From Gammaproteobacteria bacterium (lineage in GTDB: Bacteria; Pseudomonadota; Gammaproteobacteria; Pseudomonadales; Cellvibrionaceae): a stretch of DNA of 32,336 nt. Numbering within the stretch: the stretch's first letter is position 1; each line of letters begins with the position of its first letter. A program made the position numbers and the translations under genes. The stretch covers positions 1-32,336 of the forward strand of contig SYDJ01000233.1 in the NCBI GenBank assembly GCA_005801205.1, written 5' to 3'. A model generated the notes under the pieces. The model searched no databases. It had not been told where the DNA came from and saw only the letters and a program-made list of their open reading frames with translations. Shown here one piece after another: positions 15,901 to 24,001 of this stretch.

Positions 15901-17449
15901 CGCTCTGTTGCGAAATATTTTTTATGCTCAGCGTAAAAGGCTGTTCCCACGTCGCGACACCGGCATCCACATTACCAACAAATTTCAAGGGATTTTGTAT
16001 TATCCATTGCAGTGATGCCGCTACTTTTAAATCTATTGCGCCCGCGCCCTGCGTAAATACATTTTCACCGATTCCACGTGCAGAGGTCATCAGCAGTGAC
16101 TTTATATCCTCCGGTTTTAAAGTAGGACGCAACTGGAGCATGAGTGCAGCGGCACCGGCAACATGAGGGGTTGCCATACTTGTGCCGCTTAATGTTGTAT
16201 AGCTATTGCCGGGTTTAAGCGAGTTTATATCCACGCCGGGAGCGAGCACTTCTGGTTTGATATAATTTGCGCCAACTACCGGCCCTCTTGAGCTGAAGTA
16301 AGCAATAGCGCCTTGTTTATCGATGGCACCAACCGTAAGTACTTTTTCGGCGTTGCCGGGGCTACCAATCGTGCTGTAGTTGGAACCGCTATTGCCTGCG
16401 GCTACTACCACCATAACGCCGCTATTCATGGCGGTATTAGCCGCTTCAGAGAGTGGCGAGTTGGCTGCCCCGTAGCCACCTAAGCTCATGTTAATGACAT
16501 CCGCACCATCATCGGTGGTGGGGTCGCCATCTGGGTCTACCGCTTTTTCCATGGCAGCAATAATGCCGCTGTCTTGGCCAGAGCCAGTATCATCTAACAC
16601 TTTAAACGCATAGAGCAGGGCATCGGGAGCTACACCTTTTAAGGTTCCATTAGCGGCCACTATGCCCGCAACGTGAGTGCCATGCCCATGCCGATCCATA
16701 AAATCGTCAGACGGCTTTCCGTCAACAAAACTCCGGCCCAACCTAATCTTACAGTTCGCCCCTACACAGCCACCTAAATCGGGGTGGGTGTAATCTATAC
16801 CCGTATCTAATATGGCAACTTTTATATCGCGCCCAGTTACAGCAAAACCACTTTCGTCCTTCATGTTCCAAACATCGGGCGCTTTGGTTTGCGCAACGCT
16901 TTCGGCCAAATTAATGGTTACTTTGTTATCGGGGTATATGCCTTCCACATCTGGCAAATGGCGCACGGCATCAAGATCTGTTTCCTTCAGGGTTACACTG
17001 ATGGTATTGGTAAGATCGCTAAATTTGTAATGGACTTTGGATAGCGACTGCAGAGACGTTAGCCGTGAGATCAATTTATTTTGATTGCTGGTAATACGGA
17101 GTTTTTGGTTGATGGCTGCCGTTTTCATTTGTTGAATTTGGCTTTGGTTGGGTTGAGCGCTCGCGCGAAGCTGTTGCTTCATATGTTTGATGGTTGGCTG
17201 TACTGGTTGATCCTTTAGGCGAATTAAATACCGGCCTGAAGTATTAACACTAGACACTCTGACATTGGGATGAGAGGGCGTACCGCTTACAGCCACAACT
17301 GCTTGGCGGGTATTGCCGGTAATTTCTACCAAAGAGGTAGACGTACCATCAGGCAATAACCTAGCGCCAACAATTTTATAAGCATCTTCGGCCAGCGTAT
17401 GAGCAGCCATGAAAGATAACAACACAACGATTTTGGATGTACGAAGCAT
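12992..17449 (-). CDS. Secreted subtilisin-like S8 protease with HYR-type repeats and a C-terminal sorting-like tail
   Basis: A 1485-residue exported protease. The signal peptide is MLRTSKIVVLLSFMAAHTLA. An inhibitor-I9-like propeptide spans about 65-180. The S8 catalytic domain (about 205-470) has D215 in ILDTGID, H256 in HGHGTHVAG, the oxyanion N353 in AAGNSG and S424 in SGTSMATPHVAG, all intact. A long beta-rich region without a recognised domain follows (about 480-1130). Four repeats of roughly 80 residues then resemble HYR/Ig-like modules, each with ATDIVDG or a variant and ending near TVTWTVKDKAGN. The tail is Gly-rich (SIGGGGSNGGGGG), then hydrophobic, then basic, like a GlyGly-CTERM signal. 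The start has AAGG close upstream and GGGAG slightly further. It converges on algR, and its C-terminal codons hold a small hairpin that might help end algR transcription. Confidence 0.88.
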   Translation of the reverse strand: MLRTSKIVVLLSFMAAHTLAEDAYKIVGARLLPDGTSTSLVEITGNTRQAVVAVSGTPSHPNVRVSSVNTSGRYLIRLKDQPVQPTIKHMKQQLRASAQPNQSQIQQMKTAAINQKLRITSNQNKLISRLTSLQSLSKVHYKFSDLTNTISVTLKETDLDAVRHLPDVEGIYPDNKVTINLAESVAQTKAPDVWNMKDESGFAVTGRDIKVAILDTGIDYTHPDLGGCVGANCKIRLGRSFVDGKPSDDFMDRHGHGTHVAGIVAANGTLKGVAPDALLYAFKVLDDTGSGQDSGIIAAMEKAVDPDGDPTTDDGADVINMSLGGYGAANSPLSEAANTAMNSGVMVVVAAGNSGSNYSTIGSPGNAEKVLTVGAIDKQGAIAYFSSRGPVVGANYIKPEVLAPGVDINSLKPGNSYTTLSGTSMATPHVAGAAALMLQLRPTLKPEDIKSLLMTSARGIGENVFTQGAGAIDLKVAASLQWIIQNPLKFVGNVDAGVATWEQPFTLSIKNISQQSVSLDFNQPSALVAGLSLSLPASPAVLEPLTSAQYQFKATADNPALGFPTNKSMHFETQFSVKSALNDIKVSAVLLKAAKITFQPANGLYYVALMGQDLGDFNQIYRADGCGADPQPYEFYIKPGTYDALLYFCNGSIVAKESLTLDKELSVAGSSDDAHFIMGIEQAKLLDGRVLSADNIIDHSGIQLLFHEPSKTGIYAFFFGSFVGKTIKLSPMSNRIKFSAGFLYREKTPDWSDLYFVNWNKPDGIAQGESKILDVAKLAELDFRYTDNKIVQQGVLDTIHVREINPFSGWMAWGFGQYNYPLIETPINRKIYSELFTLNKSEFALAINIEKKDPDYGISTIASTDYVGFLSQSEVMKFSSPFFPLTSGPHVFANKGIHLDGNGYFYPLSLQYYKDNKSFEEVDAGNFLGWIRGVDGLQNRFYDVVDFNTYCDDKLLISGTRPLSPYPNDSTVCDTVKIERRWENRYLNQVGEVVAVQNLDMVEANKWDADSNGGRSTPLLETLVFLNGEDMSRVLNSTDPKIKLNFKNEKGDSLTDRNALTLEFKADEGAPWKALSVELNGNYFVATLPLLQGTHIASLRIKYKGTGRSYIEQTLNNVFVLGVGSEIVITTPEFPELPDITVEAAGKLTSFTLPDVYAVDSKYGKIKATTKNLGPYALGRNTIVWSAKNAIGVVTNASQTLVVRDTISPMVFAPADMVKEATGKETAVSFGFATATDIVDGMTLATTTSDGIALKVGNHFVEWKAVDSSGNIGSAIQVVTIKDTTAPVVRAPQAIVKEATGISTPVTLEQASATDVVDGEMSATTQSLPAFAVGEHDVTWSATDAAGNTGTVLQRITIRDTTSPSVVAPPAINITTKTFPVSVSLGVATATDIVDGALTPTASESGPFNEGQYTVTWTVKDKAGNLGTATQSVTITREQSIGGGGSNGGGGGVSAGIIFLLFAYNLWLLREKYYELRLQRSQKKL

Positions 17450-17547
17450 CCTTGACTCCCTTTTATGTGTAGCAAGCCTATTGCAGGCATGCTTACCGAC
17501 TAAAGTATACAGTTACCATTTTCACGTATTTTCACACAAATATTTTC

Positions 17548-18210
17548 TTATTGCATTGGGTTCGTCAATCCATGAAAGTCATGCGCGAATATCCGTTTCG
17601 CCATAACGCAAACAGAATGTGCGATGAAGTAAGATGCAAACACATCAATGCTGTAGTGAAGTCGACCCAACAATACAACCGCCGAAAAAAATATTGCCGC
17701 ACAAATACAGAGTACGCGTAATAATGGATATTCCCACAATATAAGAGCAAATAAAAATGGCCCGCCAACATGCCCAGAAAAAAATAAATCCCCCTTGTAA
17801 ATATATAAGGCCGCAATATTAGGAGGCAATTCGAGTAAATTTTCTGGTGGCCCCATATGGGTCATCACTACAAAAGCAGATCTAACAATCAAGAACAATG
17901 CTGTCGTTTTTAACGCAAAGACTAAAACTTGAGGTCTAAACAGGCACACACAGAAAATATATACCCAAAATAGTGATGCACCATAAATATGCAAAGCACT
18001 AACATCCACTAACGGCATATGATCAAGAACTATGTCACCTAAAGCGGGCCCCACTAAGCTACTTGCATAACGATTGGACAAAATCGAAAGCCAAAATGAG
18101 CACAGCAGAAAAATACATGCGAAGAGCATTGACATAAGCCAATGCTCTTTCTTAAACAGAAGTTTATAGTTGTTGATTGTATTTTGTAGCCTGTTTGTAA
18201 AGTGCAACAA
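17548..18210 (-). CDS. PAP2-superfamily membrane phosphatase/transferase
   Basis: A 220-residue polytopic membrane protein with about six hydrophobic segments. Two PAP2 signatures are present: LFFSGHVGGP, with S145-G-H147, and LGRLHYSIDVFASYF, with H185 and D189. The HYSIDV form resembles the PAP2_C group that includes sphingomyelin synthase-like enzymes. Such proteins dephosphorylate lipid phosphates or transfer phosphorylated head groups at the membrane. The start is a TTG at 18210, because GGGAG lies at the right distance before it; the alternative is ATG (M26). The gene overlaps the glycosyltransferase gene by 47 bp and is the last gene of the operon. The substrate is not deducible, but a lipid intermediate made by the preceding genes is a fair guess. 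Confidence 0.8.
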   Translation of the reverse strand: MLHFTNRLQNTINNYKLLFKKEHWLMSMLFACIFLLCSFWLSILSNRYASSLVGPALGDIVLDHMPLVDVSALHIYGASLFWVYIFCVCLFRPQVLVFALKTTALFLIVRSAFVVMTHMGPPENLLELPPNIAALYIYKGDLFFSGHVGGPFLFALILWEYPLLRVLCICAAIFFSAVVLLGRLHYSIDVFASYFIAHSVCVMAKRIFAHDFHGLTNPMQ

Positions 18211-19327
18211 ATTTTTCTCCCGTTAACATTACATCGTGCTGCCTAGCAATATTCAGGCTCTCTTTTGCCATATTCCTTTTCAAATCAGAATGTTGAAAGA
18301 TTTTGCAAATAAAGCCTGCCGCTTCCGGTGCATTTTGTGGTTCAAACAAAAATCCATTAAGACCATGATGAACCAGCTCAGGTAGAGCAACAGATTTGGC
18401 AGCGACTACAGGCAATCCTGACGCTAGTGCCTCTAGAGTTACAATGCTTTGTAATTCAGCTGTTCCAGCATGAATAAAGCAATCTGCTTGTGAAAAAACG
18501 CTAGGATAGTCTGAATCACTTAAATACCCACTAAAACAAACCGAATCAGTAAGGCCCAGTTGCGATACATATTTTTGTAAGGCAACTTTTTCTGAGCCGT
18601 CACCAACAATAATAAGGCGGCAAGGCATGATTTTTAGCGCGCAATTGAGGGCGTCAATAATGATTGAAATATTTTTTTCAGGATCCAAGCGACCTGCATA
18701 TAAAAGAACAGGTAGATTATCTGCAATTGGTTTTTCAATGGCGCGAGGCTTAAACACGGTTAAATCTATCCCGCAGCTAATCGCATGAATATTTTTTTCG
18801 AAGCCATTCTCCTTTAATAATTGTGCGGCGGTTAAAGTTGGCGCTGTCCATATAATGGCTTTATCGAACATACCTTTTACCCATGCATAGGATTTTCTTG
18901 AAAAATATGCATACATAAATGAAGGAAGTCGAGTGTAATGAAAAAAATTCTCCGGCATAAAGTGATTGGTTGCAAGCATAGGTATGGCCTGCCTTTCTGC
19001 AAGCTTCATGCAAATATCACCTAATATAAACCTACCCTGCAAATGTACAATATCCGGCTGGAATTTCACTATCGCTTCATTGATATTGGAACGAATAGCA
19101 ATAGGCAAACATATACGAAATTTTTTGTAGAGCAAAGCCGGATAGGACTTTACCCTAAAGAGCTTAACCCCCTCGTAGTAATCATAATGTGACCTTGGAG
19201 AGCGAGAAGGGCAAATAACCAACACATCGTGCCCCATGGTTAGTAATTGTTTTGCGAGCCTATGAGTGAAGTATGCACCTCCATTTAAATCGGGAGGATA
19301 GCTATCTAGCACTTGAAGTATTTTCAT
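18164..19327 (-). CDS. GT4-family glycosyltransferase
   Basis: A 387-residue GT-B fold retaining glycosyltransferase. The N-terminal domain begins MKILQVLDSYPPDLNGGAYF, a glycine loop typical of lipid-acceptor GT4 enzymes. The C-terminal domain has LLYAGRLDPEKNISIIIDAL, LIIVGDGSE and the E-x7-E region ELQSIVTLEALASGLPVVA that binds the nucleotide sugar. It resembles glucosyl/mannosyl transferases acting on diacylglycerol or phosphatidylinositol (SqdX/PimB-like), but the donor sugar cannot be read. The start 19327 is chosen because the stop of the upstream gene overlaps it as ATGA and homology begins there. Position in the operon suggests it glycosylates a product of the KAS III/reductase/ligase steps, anchored at the inner face of the membrane. 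Confidence 0.88.
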   Translation of the reverse strand: MKILQVLDSYPPDLNGGAYFTHRLAKQLLTMGHDVLVICPSRSPRSHYDYYEGVKLFRVKSYPALLYKKFRICLPIAIRSNINEAIVKFQPDIVHLQGRFILGDICMKLAERQAIPMLATNHFMPENFFHYTRLPSFMYAYFSRKSYAWVKGMFDKAIIWTAPTLTAAQLLKENGFEKNIHAISCGIDLTVFKPRAIEKPIADNLPVLLYAGRLDPEKNISIIIDALNCALKIMPCRLIIVGDGSEKVALQKYVSQLGLTDSVCFSGYLSDSDYPSVFSQADCFIHAGTAELQSIVTLEALASGLPVVAAKSVALPELVHHGLNGFLFEPQNAPEAAGFICKIFQHSDLKRNMAKESLNIARQHDVMLTGEKFVALYKQATKYNQQL

Positions 19328-20673
19328 GTTAACTCGCACCTTATACGCCGCCGCTTTACACCCAAGGCAGGCGCAGACCATTGCCCAAAAATAATTGCAG
19401 GCAGCACAAGCTGCATTCCCTCACAAAGTTTTGCCAAATGATGAACAACTGCGCCATGTGCAAGATGTAAATTCCCCTGTGTTTTTATATCAATATTCCA
19501 AGCATTATTTTTTTGTACAATGGAATACTCGTCCAGCTCGGGCTCAACCAAAACCATAACCCTGCGAATAAGATCAGGGTAGACAGGCTTTAATGCTTGA
19601 CCATCCATTTCAGTCAACCATAAAACCTCATCCGCCCTACCTTCAATTGCAGCCAAGGTAGTTTCTGCCCTGCCGCACAAGCAAGATTTTTCTGCGACTT
19701 GCAAAATATCGTTTAACTTATACCGAACTATTAATTGTGTAGTACGAGAAAAATCTGTAATGACAGGCTGGAATCTTCCACTTTTTTCATCTAGCCATTC
19801 TTTCTCGATGAGTAGATGGGTTTCATTTAAATGTAGAGTGCCGAGTTCGCAACTATAAGCAAGAAATCCCTCAGTTGCTTGATAAATTTGATGAGGAAAA
19901 ACACCAAAGGCACGCATAATCAATTCGCCATCTGTTGCCTCCAACACTTCAGCGACATTGACAATGTGAATGGGATTTATCGTTAAACTGCCATTTATTT
20001 TCGCCAATGCCAAATGACGTAACACAGTTGCAGGTGCGACCAACGCATGGGGTTGTTGTGCATTTAATGGAACGATGGATTTTTCTAACCCCGCCAGTAA
20101 ATCAAAGAATTGAAAGTCAATGCGGCGACTATTCAGTGTGTCGTAAAGATTGCTGTTTGCACGTAAAAAGAAAGCAATTCGTAATGGTGCCCGCCATGGC
20201 AATAATATTTGTTGTAATAATACAGTCGGCAATGTTTTTGCCAACAAAATTCCTGCCCATTTTAAGCGCTCTTGCTTGCTGACTAAAAATACGCCGGGTT
20301 TACCCGAAGTTCCACTCGACATACCTACCGTTATGTCATTAATGGTAGGCTTAAAGTTTCTGGACTGTTCAGCATTTTTTGCCACTGAAAGCGCCTGCTC
20401 CAACTCTATGCCCAGCGTGTTTCGTGCAGAAAAATTCTCCATCATGGTTGATTTATCCATATAGGGTAAATCAACGAATTTTTCTATTGAGAGTGATTGG
20501 TAATATTCTGTTTTGCGAATCGTATTTTTAATAAAACTATTAAGATTTTTTGTTTGCCACAATTGCAATTTGGCCTGATTTTTAAAATTTAAAAACCAGC
20601 GAGTGCGACAAAAGTATATGACAATGACTAGAGCATCCAACAGGCTGCCTTTACTATCCCTTTTACCCACCAT
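19324..20673 (-). CDS. Adenylate-forming enzyme, PaaK/F390-synthetase-like
   Basis: A 449-residue member of the ANL superfamily in the group of PaaK, CapK and coenzyme F390 synthetase. The phosphate-binding loop is VGMSSGTSGKPGVFL (116-130). The ATP-ribose/adenine region includes QIYQATEGFLAYSCELG, and IVRYKLNDILQ carries the Asp of the hinge region. A CLCGR motif with a cysteine pair follows, as in F390-synthetase relatives where such residues may bind metal. The enzyme should activate a carboxylate as an acyl-AMP and pass it to a thiol, hydroxyl or amine acceptor. Its start ATG 20673 has a perfect AAGGAG and lies inside the 3' end of the MBL-fold gene (11-bp overlap). Substrate unknown; a fatty-acid-like or beta-hydroxy acid is plausible from the neighbours. 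Confidence 0.82.
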   Translation of the reverse strand: MVGKRDSKGSLLDALVIVIYFCRTRWFLNFKNQAKLQLWQTKNLNSFIKNTIRKTEYYQSLSIEKFVDLPYMDKSTMMENFSARNTLGIELEQALSVAKNAEQSRNFKPTINDITVGMSSGTSGKPGVFLVSKQERLKWAGILLAKTLPTVLLQQILLPWRAPLRIAFFLRANSNLYDTLNSRRIDFQFFDLLAGLEKSIVPLNAQQPHALVAPATVLRHLALAKINGSLTINPIHIVNVAEVLEATDGELIMRAFGVFPHQIYQATEGFLAYSCELGTLHLNETHLLIEKEWLDEKSGRFQPVITDFSRTTQLIVRYKLNDILQVAEKSCLCGRAETTLAAIEGRADEVLWLTEMDGQALKPVYPDLIRRVMVLVEPELDEYSIVQKNNAWNIDIKTQGNLHLAHGAVVHHLAKLCEGMQLVLPAIIFGQWSAPALGVKRRRIRCELT

Positions 20674-21511
20674 TGAACTCCTTCCATGTTTTCACACAAT
20701 GAGAAGGTAAGATAGCCAGTACAGGCTCTCGCTCGGCGAGCTGTTTTATTTTCATAAAAGAAGCACGATAAGCATTGCCATTATGCGTTAAAAAATTTAC
20801 TAACGAGGAAGGTGCGCGCCCTTCACGACAGGCGGGTAAAGACCAGCAAGCGTCCGCCACAAAAAATACGGGGCGACCCACAGCGTCAGGTAACAAAAGG
20901 CCCAACTGACCGCAACTATGCCCTGGCAGCGGAATACCCAATAAACTTCCATCGCCTAAAAAATCGAATGCTTGCGAAAAGGGTGACATCCAATTCGGTA
21001 AATCTATAGAGCCGAAATCATCCACATAATTCAAACGTGTAAAATAATCCTCTGGCAACATATTCGGCAGCTTACCCTGAATAGTAGCGCGCCATGGACG
21101 CGTCGAAAAATACTGCATTTCTTCAGTGGCCGCTTTCATGGCAATAAACTTTGCACGCGGAAAATCTTTTAAACCTGCAACATGATCACCGTGATAATGA
21201 GAGACAACAACCAAAGCAATATCCTCTGGTGCGATGCCAAAGCATCTTAGCTGAGCAATTAATCTTTGTTCTTGCGGCAAATCTACCGGCAGTGCAAAAG
21301 AATATAATCGTTGAGGAAATTGTTTGGTTGCGGTAAAAAAATGTTCAGCATAGCCTGTATCAAATAAAATCCAGCCAATATCCGAGTGATGAATTAAACC
21401 GCAAAGCGATGGAAACTCCACACTGGCAAAGCGACCTCCTCGCGCAGCAATACACTCCAGATGGCGACACTGACCAACACGCAAATATTTTACGTCAGTA
21501 ATACAGCCCAT
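20663..21511 (-). CDS. Metallo-beta-lactamase-fold hydrolase
   Basis: A 282-residue MBL-fold enzyme. The zinc ligands are intact: H105-x-H107-x-D109-H110 in SHYHGDHVAG, H198 in PLPGHSCGQLG, D220 in VFFVADACW, and a late histidine in ILPSHC. The pattern with FDTGYAEHFF near 50 is closest to lactonase/thioesterase-type members (the AiiA-like layout), not to antibiotic beta-lactamases. It has no signal peptide and should be cytosolic. Three bases separate it from the epimerase stop codon, with AGGAC as ribosome site, and it overlaps the next gene by 11 bp. In the operon it could hydrolyse a thioester or lactone intermediate. That role is inferred from context only. Confidence 0.85.
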   Translation of the reverse strand: MGCITDVKYLRVGQCRHLECIAARGGRFASVEFPSLCGLIHHSDIGWILFDTGYAEHFFTATKQFPQRLYSFALPVDLPQEQRLIAQLRCFGIAPEDIALVVVSHYHGDHVAGLKDFPRAKFIAMKAATEEMQYFSTRPWRATIQGKLPNMLPEDYFTRLNYVDDFGSIDLPNWMSPFSQAFDFLGDGSLLGIPLPGHSCGQLGLLLPDAVGRPVFFVADACWSLPACREGRAPSSLVNFLTHNGNAYRASFMKIKQLAEREPVLAILPSHCVKTWKEFNGG

Positions 21512-21514
21512 AAT

Positions 21515-22510
21515 TTAGTCCTGATTTCCGGCATACCAAGTTGCGTGACGTTTTATACCTTCATCAATCGAAACCTTCGGCTTATAATTCAATTCGTCAC
21601 AAATCGCAGAAATATCCAAGGTTTGGCTAAAGGCGAGTACACCGGCACTGTAGCGAGTAAGCAAGGGCTCCTTTGCATGGGTAACACGAGCATATAACTC
21701 AAATAAACGTGCAGCAATATCCACCACTGGCCAAGGCATTTTTCGAGTGCGCAACGGAAGCTTAAAATGTGCAGCAAGCTTTTCCAATAAATCTACAAAC
21801 GCCAGAGGTTCACCATTAGAAAGGTTATACACAGAACAAGGGCGCTTTAAGGGCTGAGTCAGCGCCAAATAAATTGCATCAACAACATTATCTATGTAAG
21901 TAATATCCATTAACGCGTTGCCACCGTTTATGAGCGGGATTGGCCCATGCTCCATAACCCGCAACAATCGCGGCATAAGCGTATTATCCCAAGGGCCAAA
22001 AAGCGCGCGTGGGCGCAGAATCACACTTTGTATTTCTGAAGCCATTACCAATTGCTCCGCTTGGGCTTTTGTGCGCGCGTAATTGTTTACTGGCGTCGGC
22101 AATATCTCCGATTCTTTAATATTTATTCGATGCCGAAAATCAAAATAAACACTCGGCGTAGAAATATGAACCAGCCTATTAATACCTGCAGCCTCACCCG
22201 CTGCGAGAACTTCTACTGTGCTCGCCACATTGGCGCATATAAATTCTTTCATGCTACCCCATGGCGATGACAGGGCTGCGCAATGCACTATGGCATCCAC
22301 TTCCTTTGCGGCATTTATCAAAATGGATTTTGCATTTGCATTGCCGTGCTCAATAGCCTGCCACTTAACGGGCGCACTACAATGACTTATCACAAGATTG
22401 GCAGCAGATGCATCGCGCCCCGTAAAAATAACGTCATGCCCTTCGGCGGCCATGCGCCATACTAAATACCGCCCTAAAAAACCTGTACCGCCTGTAATAA
22501 GAATTTTCAT
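21515..22510 (-). CDS. NAD-dependent epimerase/3-beta-HSD-like reductase (OleD-like)
   Basis: A 331-residue extended SDR. TGGTGFLGRYL (6-16) binds the dinucleotide, S117/T118 in HISTPSVY and Y144-x-x-x-K148 in NNYARTKAQ are the catalytic residues, and VILRPRALFGP follows. The downstream DITYIDNVVDAI and VYNLSNGEP stretches match 3-beta-hydroxysteroid dehydrogenase/OleD-like enzymes, which reduce 2-alkyl-3-ketoacids in long-chain olefin synthesis. It starts at ATG 22510, sharing one base with the KAS III stop (TGATG), so the two are translationally coupled. The likely job is reducing the beta-keto product of the preceding condensing enzyme; this is inferred from gene order. Confidence 0.85.
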   Translation of the reverse strand: MKILITGGTGFLGRYLVWRMAAEGHDVIFTGRDASAANLVISHCSAPVKWQAIEHGNANAKSILINAAKEVDAIVHCAALSSPWGSMKEFICANVASTVEVLAAGEAAGINRLVHISTPSVYFDFRHRINIKESEILPTPVNNYARTKAQAEQLVMASEIQSVILRPRALFGPWDNTLMPRLLRVMEHGPIPLINGGNALMDITYIDNVVDAIYLALTQPLKRPCSVYNLSNGEPLAFVDLLEKLAAHFKLPLRTRKMPWPVVDIAARLFELYARVTHAKEPLLTRYSAGVLAFSQTLDISAICDELNYKPKVSIDEGIKRHATWYAGNQD

Positions 22511-23520
22511 CAGTAGGTCAACACCACTCCGCCAATCGATAAACCAGCACCCGTCCCAATCAAGAGTAGATTATCACCGCGTTTAATCCGACCATCTCGA
22601 ATGGCAACATCTAAAGTGGTAGGCAATGAAGCAGCAACTTGATTACCGTAATTCGCAAAGATATTAATGACTTTTTCAGCGCTAAAGTTGAGACGCTTTA
22701 TCATGTGCTGAATGGCCAATTGGCTTGCCTGATGTGGAACAATCCAATCAATATCATGAATTTTTAAGCCTGAGCTATTAAGTAAATTGTCCACAAACAG
22801 CGGTAAATGTTCAGATGCTAATCTAAATACTTTTTTGCCATCCATATGAAATTTTGTGAGAGGGATAAAATCTTGTTTAATCCGGCTTGGATGATAACGT
22901 GAACCACCGGCAGGAATTTCACAAAAATGAACACCTTCAGAATAGGTTTTCAAATTTGAAGCAAGAATGCATGAAGTATTCTCAATACTTGAGCGACCAA
23001 TAATCACAGCTGCAGCACCATCACCAAAAATCGCGCTAGACTCAAGATCATCCCAATTCAAACCACACGAAGCCAAATCGGCTGCAACAATTAGAATATT
23101 TTCATAGCGACCTGCAATCAGTGGCCACGAAAGCGTATCAAGTGCAGCAATAAATCCTAGACAACTTGCATTAATATCAAATGCAGGAATCGCCAACGTA
23201 GATAAGCCTAACTCCGCATGCACTAATGCTGCATTAGAGGGCATCCCTTGATCCATTGTGCCGCTGACAGCGACTAGACAATCAATATCCGCCCACTTTA
23301 AACCCGCAGTATCCAACGCCACGCGCGCCGCTTGTGCTGCCAAATTAGCTGCTGATTCAGTTGAGTCAGCAACATGTCGTTTATTAACGCCACTTAATGC
23401 GCGAATTGTTCCAAAGCTATGCCCCAACTGAAGATCAAGCTCTTCACTCGTTAGTGAGTGCTTGGGTAATACATGCCCCGTTGCCAATATCCGCACTGAC
23501 CGTGTTGTTGTTTTATCCAT
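22510..23520 (-). CDS. 3-oxoacyl-ACP synthase III-family condensing enzyme (KAS III/OleA-like)
   Basis: A 336-residue thiolase-fold enzyme. The catalytic triad is C120 in DINASCLGF, H263 in VPHQASQLA and N293 in ANYGNQVAA, counted from the start at 23520. GDGAAAVIIG and the C-terminal GTGAGLSIGGVVL are also conserved. KAS III proteins catalyse a decarboxylative or Claisen condensation of an acyl-CoA with an ACP or CoA partner. Given the neighbours this is probably a secondary-metabolism copy, not housekeeping FabH. The ATG 23520 is preferred because it sits one base after the stop of the broken amidohydrolase frame (TAAGATG), the original operon junction. The alternative ATG at 23547 adds nine residues that overlap that frame. 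Confidence 0.88.
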   Translation of the reverse strand: MDKTTTRSVRILATGHVLPKHSLTSEELDLQLGHSFGTIRALSGVNKRHVADSTESAANLAAQAARVALDTAGLKWADIDCLVAVSGTMDQGMPSNAALVHAELGLSTLAIPAFDINASCLGFIAALDTLSWPLIAGRYENILIVAADLASCGLNWDDLESSAIFGDGAAAVIIGRSSIENTSCILASNLKTYSEGVHFCEIPAGGSRYHPSRIKQDFIPLTKFHMDGKKVFRLASEHLPLFVDNLLNSSGLKIHDIDWIVPHQASQLAIQHMIKRLNFSAEKVINIFANYGNQVAASLPTTLDVAIRDGRIKRGDNLLLIGTGAGLSIGGVVLTY

Positions 23521-23521
23521 C

Positions 23522-23997
23522 TTAAAGTTTTCCAGTCGTTGACTCATTCATTACTGCAAACAATGTATTCCCCAGAGTAAACGCTTCTACGTCCAACCCC
23601 ATTCCAATTTTTAGCGCTACATCTCTATCCCATTGGTTTTTTATTTTGCTGATCGCAATCGCTTCATAAACGTTAAGCTCATCTAAATGATACCAAGGCG
23701 AAATCAGCGGGAAAAATTGTAGCGGCCAATCGGTGCCATTTCACGCTCCAATTCTTTTAGGGACGTTCCCATCGCCATTAAATAAAACCTAAAGCGAAAG
23801 TTATTGCGCATTTCATCATTAATAAAACAGCCAGAATTGCCGTAACCCAAACCAGCAACATGGGCATGAAAATCAATAATTGACTTTTCTTTAAAAGGCA
23901 ATAGATGTTCGTTATTGCTTTTGTTGGCCAGCGCCAGTACTGATGACAAGATCAGTACTGCACTTACAAGCCCAACTATTTTTACTCTCAGCTTCAT
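23522..23997 (-). pseudogene. Amidohydrolase pseudogene with internal deletion and frameshift
   Basis: The 5' part (23997 to about 23740) encodes a signal-anchor stretch (VKIVGLVSAVLILSSVLALA) and then IIDFHAHVAGLGYGNSGC, the metal-binding start of a TIM-barrel amidohydrolase. The frame then ends at 23704. Another frame, open from 23740 to 23522, encodes GTDWPLQFFPLISPW and NQWDRDVALKIGMGLD. This looks like the C-terminal end of the same family, where SDWP- and WDRDVALK-like stretches are expected. The central barrel, roughly 180-200 residues judged against an intact protein, is missing, and the junction near 23735-23750 shifts the frame. The start has GGAG upstream and follows the fusion gene by 4 bp. 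The C-terminal frame ends one base before the KAS III start, so the original gene was an operon member. Confidence 0.75.
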
Positions 23998-24001
23998 TTG
24001 A

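Noticed and set aside
17470-17500. Imperfect hairpin AGCAAGCC/GGCATGCT upstream of the protease gene
   Set aside because: One mismatch, short, no T-tract, and no clear regulator pattern.
20663-21511. MBL-fold gene as an antibiotic beta-lactamase
   Set aside because: No signal peptide, the motif layout is that of lactonase/thioesterase-like members, and it is embedded in a biosynthetic operon.
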